From the NCBI GenBank assembly GCA_032164245.1, contig JAVMKO010000022.1, forward strand, positions 9,981,845 through 10,045,844: 64,000 nucleotides of DNA. The letters are read 5' to 3'. The position numbers were made by a program, and so were the translations under genes. This document shows positions 35,481-46,499 of the stretch, piece after piece (the stretch's first letter is position 1; each line of letters begins with the position of its first letter). Under the pieces are notes generated by a model, which saw only the letters and a program-made list of their open reading frames with translations, was not told where the DNA came from and did not search any database. Source of the DNA: Sternotherus odoratus. Its lineage: Eukaryota > Chordata > Testudines > Kinosternidae.

Positions 35481-36779
35481 CTGTCTCCAGGAGAGGTGTT
35501 AATTACAATTTGCAACAGACTAATTACCCCAGTGGCTAGGGAATTGTCCAGTTACCTGGTTAAGGTGGAATGAGTAAGCTGGGGGTGGAGTCCAGTGTAA
35601 GTGGTCAGACAGTTGAGATCAGAACTTTAGGCCTGGGGTTCTGGTTCTTCTCTATAGGAAGCTAAATGCAAAGCACAGTAAGGACCTTGTTCCATTGGCT
35701 GTAGTGGAGTTACTGCTGCTTTACACTAGCATACATGAGGGGAAGGTGAGTCACTTTTCCCAACCCAAGTTTAATGGCATCTACCCAGTGGGCCCCAGAT
35801 TTTCCCACAACAGCTAAAACAATCCACGGATTGCTTTCAGTAGTTAGTGCCAGGGGAGGGATGAGAGACACTGCACACACAAGGGACATAAACACTAGAT
35901 CTCTTGCAATGATGAGATGGTAGAAGAGGAAACAGGTGTTGTGGGGCAGAGTGAAAAGTTTGCAGAAATCTGAGCTTTGAGCTCTGGCAAGCTGCATTGG
36001 CAAACAATGAGACAGGTGAGTGGGGGGCATGGACACAATTGGGGTTAATGGGACAGATGGGAGTCTGGGCAGAGAAGCATGGGGGTGATTGGAAGAGAGA
36101 GGAAAGGGGCCTGTAGTTTAGATCCATGGGGACAGTAAACATAAGGACCCCACTAACTGCTGAATGTGTCTCCTGGAAAATCTTGTTCTGCAAAGTCAGG
36201 CAACTCGTGTCTGAAATCTGAGACAGGACCTGAAAAATCTGATCACTAGATCCAAGTCGTGCTCAAAGAAAGAGCAAAGGTCATGCAGGAGTCACTGCTG
36301 GACCTTTAAGCTGCAAGCATGTGCACTTCAGTTCAGACCCAAACGCCCAGGAGATGGCAAGGGACCCTAGATTTCCTCCCAACATACTGAGGAGTTCCCT
36401 CCTCCTCCAGCCCCTCACTGGCTTTTCAGACTTTCTTCCAGCCCCCCACCCCCACCCCATGCAGCTCCAGGGCTGGTGAGCTCACCATAGATATGAAGTC
36501 TCAATTCCAAGGGACAGTGGGCTTATTTTTAGACTTGGGAATCCAGGAGCCAGTGAGCAGATTTCTGTTCTGATCCTTGGCAAGGAAGAAGGTTTAAGAA
36601 ATGCTGCTTCCTATTACCACTTCCCCCAACTGGAGGGCAGAGCGTGGGCCTAGGAACTAATCTGTATGGAACAGTGTCCTAGGCCCACTCCAACTCCTTC
36701 ACTGCATATAGTACTGGCAGCCCTGGGGACTAATGGCACCAGCCCCCAGAGCAAGCAGAGAACCCCCATTTGAGAGAGG

Positions 36780-36890
36780 GGTGAAGGCTGGTCTTGTTTA
36801 AGGCACTCTAGAGATCTGGGTTTGATTCCCAGAACTGCCATAAACTTCCTGGATGACTGAGAACTCACTGAAAACTGCCTGGTCTAAAAA
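36780..36890 (+). repeat. MIR-type SINE fragment
   Basis: Sense motifs are tttaaggcactctagagatc and 'tgggtttgattcccagaact', then gccataaacttcctgg. It is the 5' and core part only. Confidence 0.55.
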
Positions 36891-37108
36891 TCCTTCCTTG
36901 CTCCCACCTTGTCTGCCTGGATGAGGATCACAGAAAAGACTAACATTCCTCTGTGTACCTGTACAACACTCAGCCTGGTGGAGCTACTGGAGTAAACAAC
37001 TTAAAGCCTTGACCAGCTCTGGCAGAACAAGCCCGAGCCCAGTTACAAAGAGGTCAGGAAGCATGGTCCCACACTGGCTGTAGATGCAGTTGGGGGTTGT
37101 TTGTCCGT

Positions 37109-37120
37109 CCCCCCCCCCCC

Positions 37121-37149
<29 letters not shown>
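37109..37149. repeat. C12-A29 compound homopolymer
   Basis: Twelve C (37109-37120) followed directly by twenty-nine A (37121-37149). The A run abuts a CR1 fragment on its right. Confidence 0.9.
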
Positions 37150-37152
<3 letters not shown>

Positions 37153-37460
37153 CTGGCTCCAGTTCTGGGTGCCACACTTTAGGAAAGCTGGATAAAGGGG
37201 TTAGGTCAGGTTGTATGTGAGGAAAGGTTTAGAAAACTGGGCAGAGTTAGGCTCAAGTGCTGTAATAAAGACCCTAAGAATCAATTGTTCTCCATATCCA
37301 CTGAAGGTAGGACAAGTAGGAATGAGATTAATCTACAGTAAGAGATTTAGGGTGGATACTATGAAAACTGTTCATACTATCGAGATAGTTAAGCTGAGGA
37401 ATAGGCTTTCAAATGAGGGTGATTCTACAGCCTCCCTTGGGTTTAGTAACACTGGAAAGT
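37150..37460 (+). pseudogene. CR1 LINE fragment: C-terminal reverse-transcriptase ORF relic
   Basis: The fragment contains 'ctccagttctgggtgccaca', gaaaggtttagaaaactggg, gaaggtaggacaagtagg and 'gatttagggtggatactatg'. These follow the sense layout of a CR1 ORF2 end. One frame preserves the order of the usual C-terminal motifs: a 'gain of leucine-rich' stretch, then Phe-Arg-Val-Asp (consensus Phe-Arg-Leu-Asp) and a Val-Lys-x-x-Asn-x-Leu-like segment. It is too decayed to be functional. Confidence 0.6.
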
Positions 37461-38274
37461 AGCAGCGTAGATCATGCACTAACACTGGGAGCTATTCCCC
37501 TTGCAGATGTGGTTTTATCAGTGCTGGGAGAGCTCTCCCCCAGTGCCAGACAACTACAGTCACATCAAAGTGCTGTCAGCTGTGCAGACATACCCAAAGA
37601 TCCCCATTGCGGAGAACGAACAGACTCCTCTCTGCCATACATATTCAGCACTCAGATCCCCCACTCCATCAGCACAGCATGCAGTCCGTGGACCAAATCC
37701 TCAGATGGTGTAAATCAGCAGAGCTCCTTGGAAGGCATAAACTCAATCTCTAAGAAACCCAACCCACACTCCACGCTTCGGAGCATGTGTTTCAAGCAAG
37801 AGACGCAGAGGAACATGAAATCATCTTCTGAATTAAGAATTCAGAAAGCTCCTTAGCATTTCTGACAGCTGTTCCAGGCTCAGGCTCCCAGCTGACATGC
37901 TCCTCCCACCAACCAGTGGCACTGACACCAGCAGAGGACAAAACTGAGAGCCCCTCGCACCTATCACCGCAGGGTAGGAAGGGGATGAGAGGATACCTCC
38001 AAGCCTGGGCTATTTGCTACAGAAAAGCACAGTGCCTGGATCGGCCTAAGTGCAGGTGGAATAACCCACTGCTTCCAAAGCACCGCAAACTAGCCAAGCT
38101 AGTGATTAGTCCAGCTTGGGGAAGGGGGTTCAACTTCTCTAAGTGGATCTTCCACATGGTAAAGGTTACTGGGTTACAGGAAGGTGCTAAGCCATCCACT
38201 CTCTCCTGAGGTCAGCTGGGATTTGTTCTTGGAAAAACAGGACTTGCCTTCATTCTGGAAACAAGGTGCTTGAT

Positions 38275-38350
38275 TATTTGATTTACAACTGCACCTATGC
38301 AGAGAATAGGGCCCCCACTGTGCTCAGCACAGAAGACTATCCCTGCCCCA
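38275..38350 (-). repeat. L2-like tail fragment
   Basis: The strings agggcccccactgtgctcag and 'gactatccctgccccaaata' are antisense tail landmarks. Confidence 0.5.
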
Positions 38351-38769
38351 AATACCTGAGACACTAAACAGACCAGACTGGCAAAGGTGTGAGGGAGAAC
38401 AAGGCAGAGAGGAAGTACTTTAAACCAGTCAGCAGAAGAGCCAGGTGTCCAGAGTCCCAGGGCTGTGCTCACCACACTGGCCCAAATGGCCTGCCCAATC
38501 CCATAGCCTGCTGCTATTAAAGGACAGCCAGCAAGGGTCCAAATGGAGTCCCTACTCAGCCCTATGATCTCCTCCGCTGCTGAAGGGCACCCAGAGCACC
38601 TGCCAGAATTGCCCACAAGCCCTCATCTGACATCTGCACTATCATGGCCCCAGCCTTGCCTCTTCCATGCACGGGTCAGTGGATTCCAGGGATCAGCAGG
38701 TAGAGGATTGGTTTGGACATTGATTAGTGTGTGGAATAATAAACCCGTCTTAACTTTTCCATCTGCAGA

Positions 38770-38900
38770 GCCCTTCACAAATACTTCCAACTCACCCCCG
38801 CAATCCAATCCCACCTCTGAGGTGGATCACCAGCTGCCTTCTCATCTTACAGGTGGGGAAACAGGCACAGAGGGGTGAAAAGTCACATCCAAGACAACTC
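38770..38900 (-). repeat. MIR-type SINE fragment
   Basis: The strings gcccttcacaaatacttcc, then 'cttacaggtggggaaacagg' and cacagaggggtg are antisense MIR features. Confidence 0.5.
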
Positions 38901-38959
38901 CACCTCCTTCCCATTCACTCCCTAGTGCAGGATTGATGAGCCTGAAGAATTGGCCAGGA

Positions 38960-39120
38960 GGGTGATACTGGGATCAACTGAGACCTGGGTTCTCTTCCCA
39001 GCTCTGCCACATCCCTGCTGTGAGACAGGCATGGAAGGGAAGTGACTTGCCCAGTTTCCCCATTTGTAAAATAGAATAGAGACTCCCTACACACAAGGGC
39101 GATGGGAGGCTTAACTCATT
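38960..39120 (+). repeat. MIR-type SINE relic
   Basis: Sense motifs are gagacctgggttctcttccc, agctctgccacatccc, 'gaagtgacttgcccagtttc' and 'cccatttgtaaaatagaata'. It is a fairly complete copy. Confidence 0.65.
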
Positions 39121-40274
39121 CTTGTCTACCATGAGCCATGCAATCTCAGACTGAGGGTGCTGCAGAAGGCAAAGTATCACCTCCATCAATATTTAATCCC
39201 CCATTGTCCAGGGGTGACTCGTACCACAGAGCAAATGGCTGTGATGTATTGTGCATTTGGAGCCTTTGCCCACTACAAAAAATGCCTCTACTAAAGAAAA
39301 TAGAGGGGCAGGTTTATAAGTCTATAGGAACTCTTATCCCTGCACATGAAAGCCAAAAGCAACTAATTAAAACAGCATCAAAGTCAGACACTGTACGAGT
39401 TCAGCCTCAAAGCCCTGGCAGGGGATGCCAGGGAATGTAGCCGCTGCAGCCAGTTGGAACTGATGGAAAACAGACAGGACCTGCAACAGGGATGCTGCAC
39501 CCTGATCCAAGCACCCCACCTGGGTAAACATCAGAGGCCACTGCAGATAGCCTGGGACTGGCCACGGGTGTTTGGTAAACTACAGACTTGAGGTGGGCTA
39601 ACAGGCCTGGCACCACCATGTGCCATCTTCAGATCTTCTCTGATTGACCCCCTCTGCCTCCAGCACAACAATACAGTCCAACTCCTGAGTGGGAAGCATG
39701 CTCACCCAGCAGTTCTCCCCATCCCTGGCCCCCCCTTTTCCATCCCCTGCATTCCTGCCCCCCCAGCTGCCATCCCACAGGTCCCTAGTATGTGCACTTT
39801 GAACCTCCTATGCCCCCGACAGCTGGCATATGAAATCTGGACTCCCTCTTCCCTGCAGCTCCCCACCATGTGCAGTCTACACCCTCCCCAGCACCTCCCA
39901 TGCACAATCCGCAATACAAGCACTGATCTAGAAAGCATCAAAACTAAACTGGATAAAAAAAAACAGACATGTAAAGAAAACCTGGGCATGGGAATTGTTC
40001 CCTTTTCAACCCTGCAAACTGAACCAGCTTTGAAGTTTCAGGCATTGTTCTGGTTTTTGGACCAGCTCTATTCAGGACCTTCAGAAGGACACATGCGGTG
40101 TAACTATCAGACAGCACTACCACCACCTCCTCCAAGGAGACAGATCATCCATCAGATCTATCAAAGACCGCTTCTGTGAAGGCGCATCTCAGCATTTTAG
40201 GTACTGGTACCAACAACATCAGTGGCAAACCCTGCTAGGAAGTACAGGAGGGCAAACGGCAAGAATTGAGGCGA

Positions 40275-40365
40275 GAAAGATGGTTTTGTGCCCAGGGCAC
40301 TGGGACTGAAATGAACTGGGTTCAGTCCCCAGCTCTGACAGATTCCCCAAACTACCTTAGGCATA
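40275..40365 (+). repeat. MIR-type SINE fragment
   Basis: The string 'actgggttcagtccccagct', then ctgacagattcccc, follows a degenerate 5' part. Confidence 0.45.
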
Positions 40366-40480
40366 TCTACACTGCAATTGAGAGCAGGATGGCAGCAGGT
40401 ACAGACCTGAGTAGCTTTGATCTAGTAGCGCAAGAGCATTAAAGCCACAGCAGAGTAGGCAGTACAAGCCAGTTACTCAG
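40355..40480. mobile_element. Half of a terminal-inverted-repeat (MITE-like) element
   Basis: The end motif taggcatatctacactgcaa is followed by a degenerate interior. The opposite end is missing or beyond recognition. Confidence 0.35.
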
Positions 40481-40539
40481 GGAGCTAGCCCATGATTGAA
40501 GCCACAACTACCATATCTTCATTGGGGCGGAAATGTCGC

Positions 40540-40620
40540 TTGCGTATGTGTTTGGGGCCCGTTGCACTGGGTGCTGTACAGCTGCCATTGGAGCCTCCTG
40601 GTACTCCTGTATTATAAATA
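40540..40620 (-). repeat. L2-like tail fragment
   Basis: The string gggcccgttgcactgggtgc, then 'tgtacagctgccattgg', is an antisense tail landmark. Confidence 0.5.
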
Positions 40621-41545
40621 TCAGGCTGGGGTGAGGTCTTTGGGGAAGGAAATTCTTCCCCCAGCCCAGGAATTCCCAAAGCCAAAGGAGGGTGCATTTG
40701 TTGTATTTAAATGGCAATTTCCGGTCAGGGAGGTTTGCCCTGGATCTCTGTGCTATTACTTGGAGTTACCTTAAAATCCTCAGCAGGGGAACTCACCAAG
40801 CAGGTACCAATCCCTTGCCACCCTGCTCCCTCCTCCGGGGCTTCTCATGCCAAAATATAAAAACAACCTCCCCAGCTTTGTTGATGCCGCACGTAAGAAG
40901 TCCAGCCAGAGCCGCTAGAGCCGCCCAGGGAGGAGAATCAGCAAAGCAGGGCCACGGGGTTGGTTCTCCTCCTCATGTCAACACTGCTGCTTCAGCAAGC
41001 GCTCTCTTCAGCCAGTGATGCGGACATGGAACTCCCATTCGCCCCAGGGAGAGGGGCAGGACCTCGGACTCCAAGCCCAGGGGATGCTCACCCTGCCACT
41101 GCTCCACGGACACAGGGATCACCAAAGAGGTCAGTCTGCCGCCTCATCACTCCACCCAGAGTGCAGCCTGGTAGGGCATTTCCCTGCTCAGTTCCAGGCA
41201 GTCATGCAGGGAGCATGCAGTGCACAGACAGCGAGAGCTCCCTCCCCCAGACACAGACTGGGCACCTTTCATGCCAACACTGGCACAGCTGGGTTGTTCC
41301 CTGGCTGGGGGAACCAGGAGGAGGGTTCCTCCACCCTCCACAAACAAACAGACACCAGAAACCATGGCAACAGGTGCCCTATGGAGACCTCCATTTTGAA
41401 CAGATCCCCAGCAAAGATCAAGGGGCATCACAACCGGTTTCAGGAAAGGCTCTGGGGTTATTGGACTCTGCAGGAGCAGAGAGGATTCCCTACACATGGC
41501 CTCTAACAAACCAGCAGCAGACCAGGAAAGAAACCCACAATCACT

Positions 41546-41558
41546 CCCCCCCCCCCCC
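41546..41558. repeat. C13 homopolymer
   Basis: Thirteen consecutive C within a C-rich, stop-poor stretch that inflates open reading frames here. Confidence 0.9.
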
Positions 41559-43074
41559 ACACCCCTCCCAAGACCCAGAGATAGCCGTCCTGCCCCTGCC
41601 ACACTCCTCAATCCTGACTGAGCTCCCTATTCCAGCCCCAAGCACTGGTGATCCACCTCACTCCCAGCCTGTAACCCCACTCACCTACTGCACTGCCTCT
41701 CCCTCAGACTCACCATCCTGGTGTCCTCTAATGCGGTGTGTTGCATTGCAGACCAAAATCCCATCAACTTTACCAAACTAATGTTTATGATTCAAGCCCC
41801 ATTCAAACCCAGGGCCCCAGAGATACAAGGACAATAACCCATTGTACCAGCTCCCACGCCCTTCCCCTTCACTTTCTGTTCTGGCCTGAATTTGTGGCTG
41901 CCAAGCAGGGAGGGACCACCCAGATTTCTACCTCCCCACCCCCACAGAAGCACCCTTAATTCTTTGAGCTGCAGGGAGACCTTCAGCTCACCCTGGAGTG
42001 AACGAAAGGGTTGGGGCAGGTTAGTGGACTGAGCACAGGGGCCCTTGCTCTGGCTGCATTCCTCCCAGCTGTGGGACGAGAACCACTCCACGAAGCATGC
42101 AGATTCATACCAGATGCTCAATGGGACAGAAGAATGCTCCAAACCTACAGAGCACACAAGCACACAGTCAAAAGGCTGCTGGGGGCAGAGAGGGGAGAGA
42201 AGAGCCGGAAGGGCACTTATCCACCATGCAGGCTGCAAGCCAGCTTTGCCTTCCACTTTATTGGCTGTTTTCATTTTGATTGGATGGGAGGGATGGGAAT
42301 AGATAGGAGGGAGGGAGTGGTAGAGCCAGGACATGGCATGGGCAAGCATGGAGCAAACTGCCCCCTTATAGCACTGACCATGCCCCCCAATCTCACACTG
42401 AAACATCCGGCTAGTCCAGGGCTGGTTTGTCCACCCGCCTACCTGCATTTCTACCCTCTGCTGCTCCAGCTTGGTTCTCCCAATACGCCTGTGACATCCC
42501 TGCCTGTTTGTGAGCCCTCATCTCCAGGAGACCGACCAGGGCACCTGATGCCCCCCCCCCCGGATTTATCCCCCCTTCCCCCATTCTATTCCAGTCCTGG
42601 ACTCCCACACAGCCCTGCCAGACAGTGTGTACCTCAATCCCAACCTGCAGCCCCCACCCCACAGCTATTTCAACCCTTCCCCAGTGGAGACCAGCAACAG
42701 CACGAATGGTTCCATCCCACCCACCCAAAATCATGAGAATCCTGTCTCACTGGTGCTGGAAGCTGGACTCTGCACTCCAGAGGGGACAGATGTGGTGTGC
42801 TGGGGAGGTTGGCTGCATGTTGGCACAACACATATGGGTGACCCTTCTAGAACAAGGGGACACAGGGGAATCCAGATGTTGCTCCCCATGACTCCAAGGG
42901 CAGGGAGACCCACCCAGACATCAAGCAGCAGCAGCTGGAGAGAGTGCAGTTCTCCCAAGGAGAAGTGTAGTAACAGACGGGGAGTCTCCCTGGCTGGAGT
43001 TTTCTTCCTTCCCACCTGCCTTGAGGCTGGCGGGGAATCAAACAGGATTGCCTGGGCTTTGCAGGCCAGGGGGT

Positions 43075-43192
43075 GGCTCCTTCAATTCCTTGCCCACCTG
43101 CCGCAGGTATCCACCCACCCCACCGGATGGGGCAGGGTCAGGCTGCAGGGCTTGCATAAAGCAGAGGTGTGTCCACTGAAGCCACATCTGTC
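43075..43192 (+). repeat. Unclassified dispersed repeat, copy A
   Basis: About 118 bases match 54399-54518 in the same orientation. Shared blocks include gctccttcaattccttgccc, gtatccacccac, 'gggtcaggctgcagg' and cttgcataaagcagaggtgt. Copy A lacks about five bases present in B. I do not recognise the family. Confidence 0.75.
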
Positions 43193-44072
43193 TATCTTCT
43201 TCCCCCCCCCCCGAATAATTAAGCTCTGCTGCCAGCAAGGTCCCATGCTCCCTCCCCTTAGTCACTGCTGGTGTCTCCTTGGGATGGAACCCTGCCCACA
43301 GCCCCCCATTGGAGATCTGAGGGGAGAGCCAAGCCAAGTCCTGGCACCGGTTGGAAATTGGCTGGGCCAATTAGGCCATCAGAGCTGGCCCGTTTTGCCC
43401 CCCCATCTCTGCACCCCAGTGGGCAATTCTTCCTTGGCCAGGGGGAGGGCTGGAGGCAGCCTCTCCCTCCACCCATTCCACCCTGGCCTCCTCCTGCCTG
43501 TTTATTGCCCCCCCCAGGAGCTGTCACACACACCCCCCAACAGCTCCCTCCAAGACCTGTTTGTTCCTTAAAAGCACCCCCCCCCCCATCCCACCTGCTG
43601 CGCCACAGCAGGCCAGGCTGCGGCAGGCAGGGATCCTGTGCGAGCAGGGAGGGAGGATCCGCCCCCCCATACACACACAGTGCCCCCAGCCATCTCCTGA
43701 TGAATGAACTCTGCAGTGGTGGAACCAGCTGACGCCCTCCCTAGCAGCAGGAGTGCCCTGGGAGCATATGTTCCCAGCCAGACCAGTGTCCTGCTGCTCC
43801 CCTAGCCAATCTCCCTATAGATTAGACACTGGTGGGTCCCTTAGGGGAGCAAAAGGTTTCCTTGACTCCCTTCTCCCCTGCACCCCAGCCAATTAGCTGG
43901 CATTTCCCCCATCCCTCTGCATGCTTAGCAGCCCTTGGGGGGGGGGGGTTAGGAGAGGCATGGCTGGAGGAATGAGCTCCCCCTTTCAAATGAAGCTAGG
44001 TACAGGGGTAGGGGTGAGACCCGGCAGTGTGTCACTGTGCTACACCCTAGGATGCTGGACATCTCTCCCTCT

Positions 44073-44085
44073 CCCCCCCCCCCCC
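44073..44085. repeat. C13 homopolymer
   Basis: Thirteen consecutive C. Others of 11-12 C lie at 44507-44517 and near 43201-43211, giving a dense set in the promoter-proximal part of intron 1. Confidence 0.85.
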
Positions 44086-45224
44086 ATTTTATATTACCAT
44101 AGTGCCCAGAGGCTCCAGCCAGGCTCAGGCTACCAGAGCCCACAACTAGGGAGAGCCCCTGCCCCAGGGAACCTGCAGCCAGGCACCCACCTGCGGGTGA
44201 GCTGAATCCCCCACTGGCTGTTCCAGGGTTATCCCCTAGTGAGAGGTTTGAGAGCATGCAACACTTCCACCGCCCAGTTCTCCTCCGAGAAATCTTCCAC
44301 CCTGGCATGGATTCCTGGGCAGAGGAGTTCAGTGCCACTACCCCCTCCCTGCCCCCGGACAGCAAGAGGCTCCTAGTGCCATTTACATTGGCAGGAGGAA
44401 GGAGGGAAAGGAAGAAATAAAACGGAGGATGAAAAACATGCACAAGCAGACACGGCTGGCATCAGACGAGCAGATCTGAGTCCAGGGAGCTGGAGAAAAG
44501 TCTCTCCCCCCCCCCCCAACCTGCCAAAGTCATGGGGACCAAAGGAGAGGGATTGAAAAGTGGGAAAAGAAAAAACCCTAGAGGAGAAAGGTGAGGAAGA
44601 GACTTCTGCTTTATGGGCCCCTCCATACAAATGAAGGTTCCCCTGATCCTGGGGGTGCTACCACGCCCCTGGCGTGAAACGGTTTGTGGTTTCCATTATA
44701 TACAGTACAGGGCTTACAGCTCGTTCAATGGCTCTCAGCCACCCCCCTCCCCCTTTATCAAATTTGTTCCAGCGCCCCTGAATCTGATAAGAGTCAACCA
44801 ACCCGGCCAGTAACCCGCCCCGTCGCAGTACACACAACCCCCAAACTTTCTATTGCACAAATACTCCTTCCCCGGCCCCCTCCCCCCGGACAGGGCATTT
44901 CTCTCGGGTTTAGACCCGACTCCACTCAAGGGAACTCCCTGCATTTTCCACAGCTAATTATAGCGAGCCAAGGGCTCCCAGGGGCTGGTTTCTGCAGGCA
45001 AGGCAGGGCAGGGCAGGGGCGAGTCACCGGCTTGGATTTCCATGGAGAAAGGAACCCCCCCCCCTTTGCTTTCCAGCCCTCCCCACCTCTCTGTCCCCTC
45101 CTTCCCCCGGGTGATCTCTCCTGCCTCCTTTCGCCCTGCGGACAGCGGGAGAAACAGGCACGGAAAATATGTTTGCAACAGTTTTTCCATTCGGTTCCTC
45201 AGCCAGAGACAGCCACCCAAATCG

Positions 45225-45480
45225 AGAGAAACCCCCCAGCCCCTGCTCCCGCGTGGGGCAGCAAACCCACGCCGCGGGGGGGAGGGACCCCGCAGGGGCT
45301 AAATGCACAAGGAAAACCACTCACCGCGCGCCCGGCTCGGTTCCTCCGGCCCCGGGATCACAACCCGCCCAGCTGCTCCAAGTTTGGGCGCTTGAGTCTA
45401 GCGAAGAGACGGCTGCGGGCGGGGGGAGCCGCCATGCAATCAATGGCTTTGCACGGCTGACTCACTTCATAGGCTGCGGC
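45225..45480 (-). promoter_or_regulatory. ATP2B4: CpG-rich promoter-proximal block of ATP2B4
   Basis: I count roughly twenty CpG dinucleotides between 45225 and 45440, far more than in the surrounding intronic sequence. They surround a consensus splice donor. An AP-1-like TGACTCA lies at about 45459-45465. A weak TATA-like minus-strand stretch (gatattttttttaacc) lies at about 45557-45572, which would fit a start near 45530, but CpG promoters often lack TATA. A second CpG patch with an octamer-like ctttgcaaatgg is at about 45820-45890. The start site itself cannot be placed. Confidence 0.5.
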
Positions 45481-45500
45481 TGCTTCCCCTCCGCCTCCAG
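45325..45500 (-). other. ATP2B4: Candidate non-coding first exon of ATP2B4
   Basis: The minus strand reads …GGGCGCGCG|GTGAGTGG, placing the donor G at 45324. The sequence before it is GC-rich and fits a first exon. The acceptor at 10348 requires an upstream exon on this strand, and this is the only CpG-dense, donor-bearing block in the 35 kb upstream. The 5' boundary is arbitrary. Other first exons may exist. Human ATP2B4 likewise starts with an untranslated exon far upstream. Confidence 0.5.
45358..45435 (-). other. Upstream ORF in the candidate first exon (25 codons)
   Basis: An ATG at 45435-45433 in a gcATGGCGG context opens a 25-codon frame ending TGA at 45360-45358, wholly inside the candidate first exon. 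It would be translated only if transcription starts upstream of 45435. With +4 G it is a reasonable initiation site and might reduce PMCA4 translation. No family resemblance is seen. Confidence 0.35.
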
Positions 45501-46480
45501 TAATCCAGCCTTCCACTGCCTGGGAAACCCCCCTGGATTTCCATGGAAGGGAAAGGGTTAAAAAAAATATCCCAAACGCTTAAATTCGCGTGTCCCCCCC
45601 CCCCCTTTCCACACCCTCCTGCTTCGCTTGATTTTGCGCTTCCCAAAGTTTGGAGGGAAGCAGGAGGCTGGAAAGAGCCCAACGTCCTTTAACGCTGAAG
45701 GTCTTTTAGGGGGGAAAAGCAAAACCCACACCGGTCTCTGCACCGAAGCGGAGCAGCAGAGAGGGGTGGGGAGGCGGCGATTGCTTTTTTTCCCCCCTCT
45801 TCTCCCTCCTTTGCCCCTTTCTTCGCCCCGTTTTCCGAGCCAGCCCTTTGCAAATGGAGCGAGTCCTACACGAGCGGCGCTAGCTTAAGAAAATGCTAGT
45901 CATGGCAACCCCACTGCCTAGCCCAGCCAGCCTCACCCCATCCCAGAGAGGAGGAGGAAGTCTCTTAAGGTGGCTTCACATGCAACAGCCCCAGCCCCGC
46001 TTGCTGCTGGTTCTCGGCTTTGCTTTTTTAAGGGGGAAGAGGCAAAAGGCAGAGATCCCGTCTCCGAGAGCCCCCAGCTCCTAGATCCATGTGTGCTTGA
46101 GCATGAAACCGGGGGAGGGGGAAGATCACCGGAAGAAATTAAGAATCTGGGGGCAATGCCAGTGCAGAGGGGTTTTGCCTGTGTAGAGGTCATTGCAAGA
46201 TGGGTGGGGAAGAAGAGACGCATAGCTTTCATTATTGGCAATGGTTTGGCGTGTGTGTATTCACTCAGGTGGGACAGTGAAAATAGGCTGATCAGTTTCA
46301 CTATTTTCTAGTCAGTTTCACTGTTGATATTTTTTTTCCTGTATGCCCTAGCCCAATATTAGACTTGCAAACAGTAGGAGACAAACAAGTTCAAAATGTT
46401 TATACCAAACCCTCCTGCTTTCTTGTGAACACAGAACCAATTATGGAGAGGGGACTGTGGATCTTAAAGCCCGGTCTATG
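45501..46480. other. Upstream flank without recognisable gene
   Basis: It contains a C14 tract (about 45593-45606), a T-rich/C-rich stretch at 45786-45825 and the second CpG patch. Then comes ordinary sequence with a tttttttt run near 46330. Short open frames at 45628-45888 and 45970-46311 (plus) and 45933-46301 (minus) have no identifiable homology. A divergent transcript from this CpG region is possible but not shown. Confidence 0.6.
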
Positions 46481-46499
46481 CAAAATAAATTCATACCAG

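Larger units (their letters stand above)
10348..45324 (-). other. ATP2B4: ATP2B4 intron 1 (inferred, about 35 kb)
   Basis: The intron runs from the candidate first-exon donor (45324/45323, GTGAGT on the minus strand) to the acceptor at 10349-10348. It holds the repeats and candidate regulatory segments listed separately. Long plus-strand open frames at about 40.96-41.78 kb and 42.01-43.57 kb occur in C-rich sequence and look like stop-poor chance frames. Intervals not listed (for example 11.0-12.0, 12.1-13.3, 14.0-15.6, 16.7-18.1, 19.0-19.7, 20.75-21.9, 31.0-32.7, 39.1-40.2, 40.7-43.0 and 43.2-44.9 kb) show no gene or nameable element. Further untranslated exons inside this intron cannot be excluded without transcript data. 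Confidence 0.6.
1..45500 (-). other. ATP2B4: ATP2B4 gene, 5' portion (continues beyond left edge)
   Basis: This is the extent of the gene as far as it can be inferred. Two coding exons (353-550 and 9764-9959) are certain and read on the minus strand. A non-coding first exon near 45.3-45.5 kb is inferred from a CpG-rich block with a consensus donor. PMCA4 is a P-type ATPase that exports Ca2+ from the cytosol across the plasma membrane and is stimulated by calmodulin. Full-length family members have about 1,200 residues and ten membrane helices. Only residues 1-131 are encoded here, so the phosphorylation site, nucleotide-binding domain and calmodulin-binding tail lie outside the window. A long first intron before the exon with the start codon also occurs in the human gene. 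The 5' boundary at 45500 is a placeholder, not a mapped transcription start. Confidence 0.75.

Noticed and set aside
40960..41781. 273-codon plus-strand frame
   Set aside because: Proline- and serine-rich translation of C-rich DNA that includes a C13 homopolymer. No domain and no supporting gene structure.
42627..43571. 314-codon plus-strand frame, the longest in the window
   Set aside because: It crosses dispersed repeat copy A and several poly-C tracts, overlaps other open frames, and matches no family I know. It lies antisense to intron 1 of ATP2B4.
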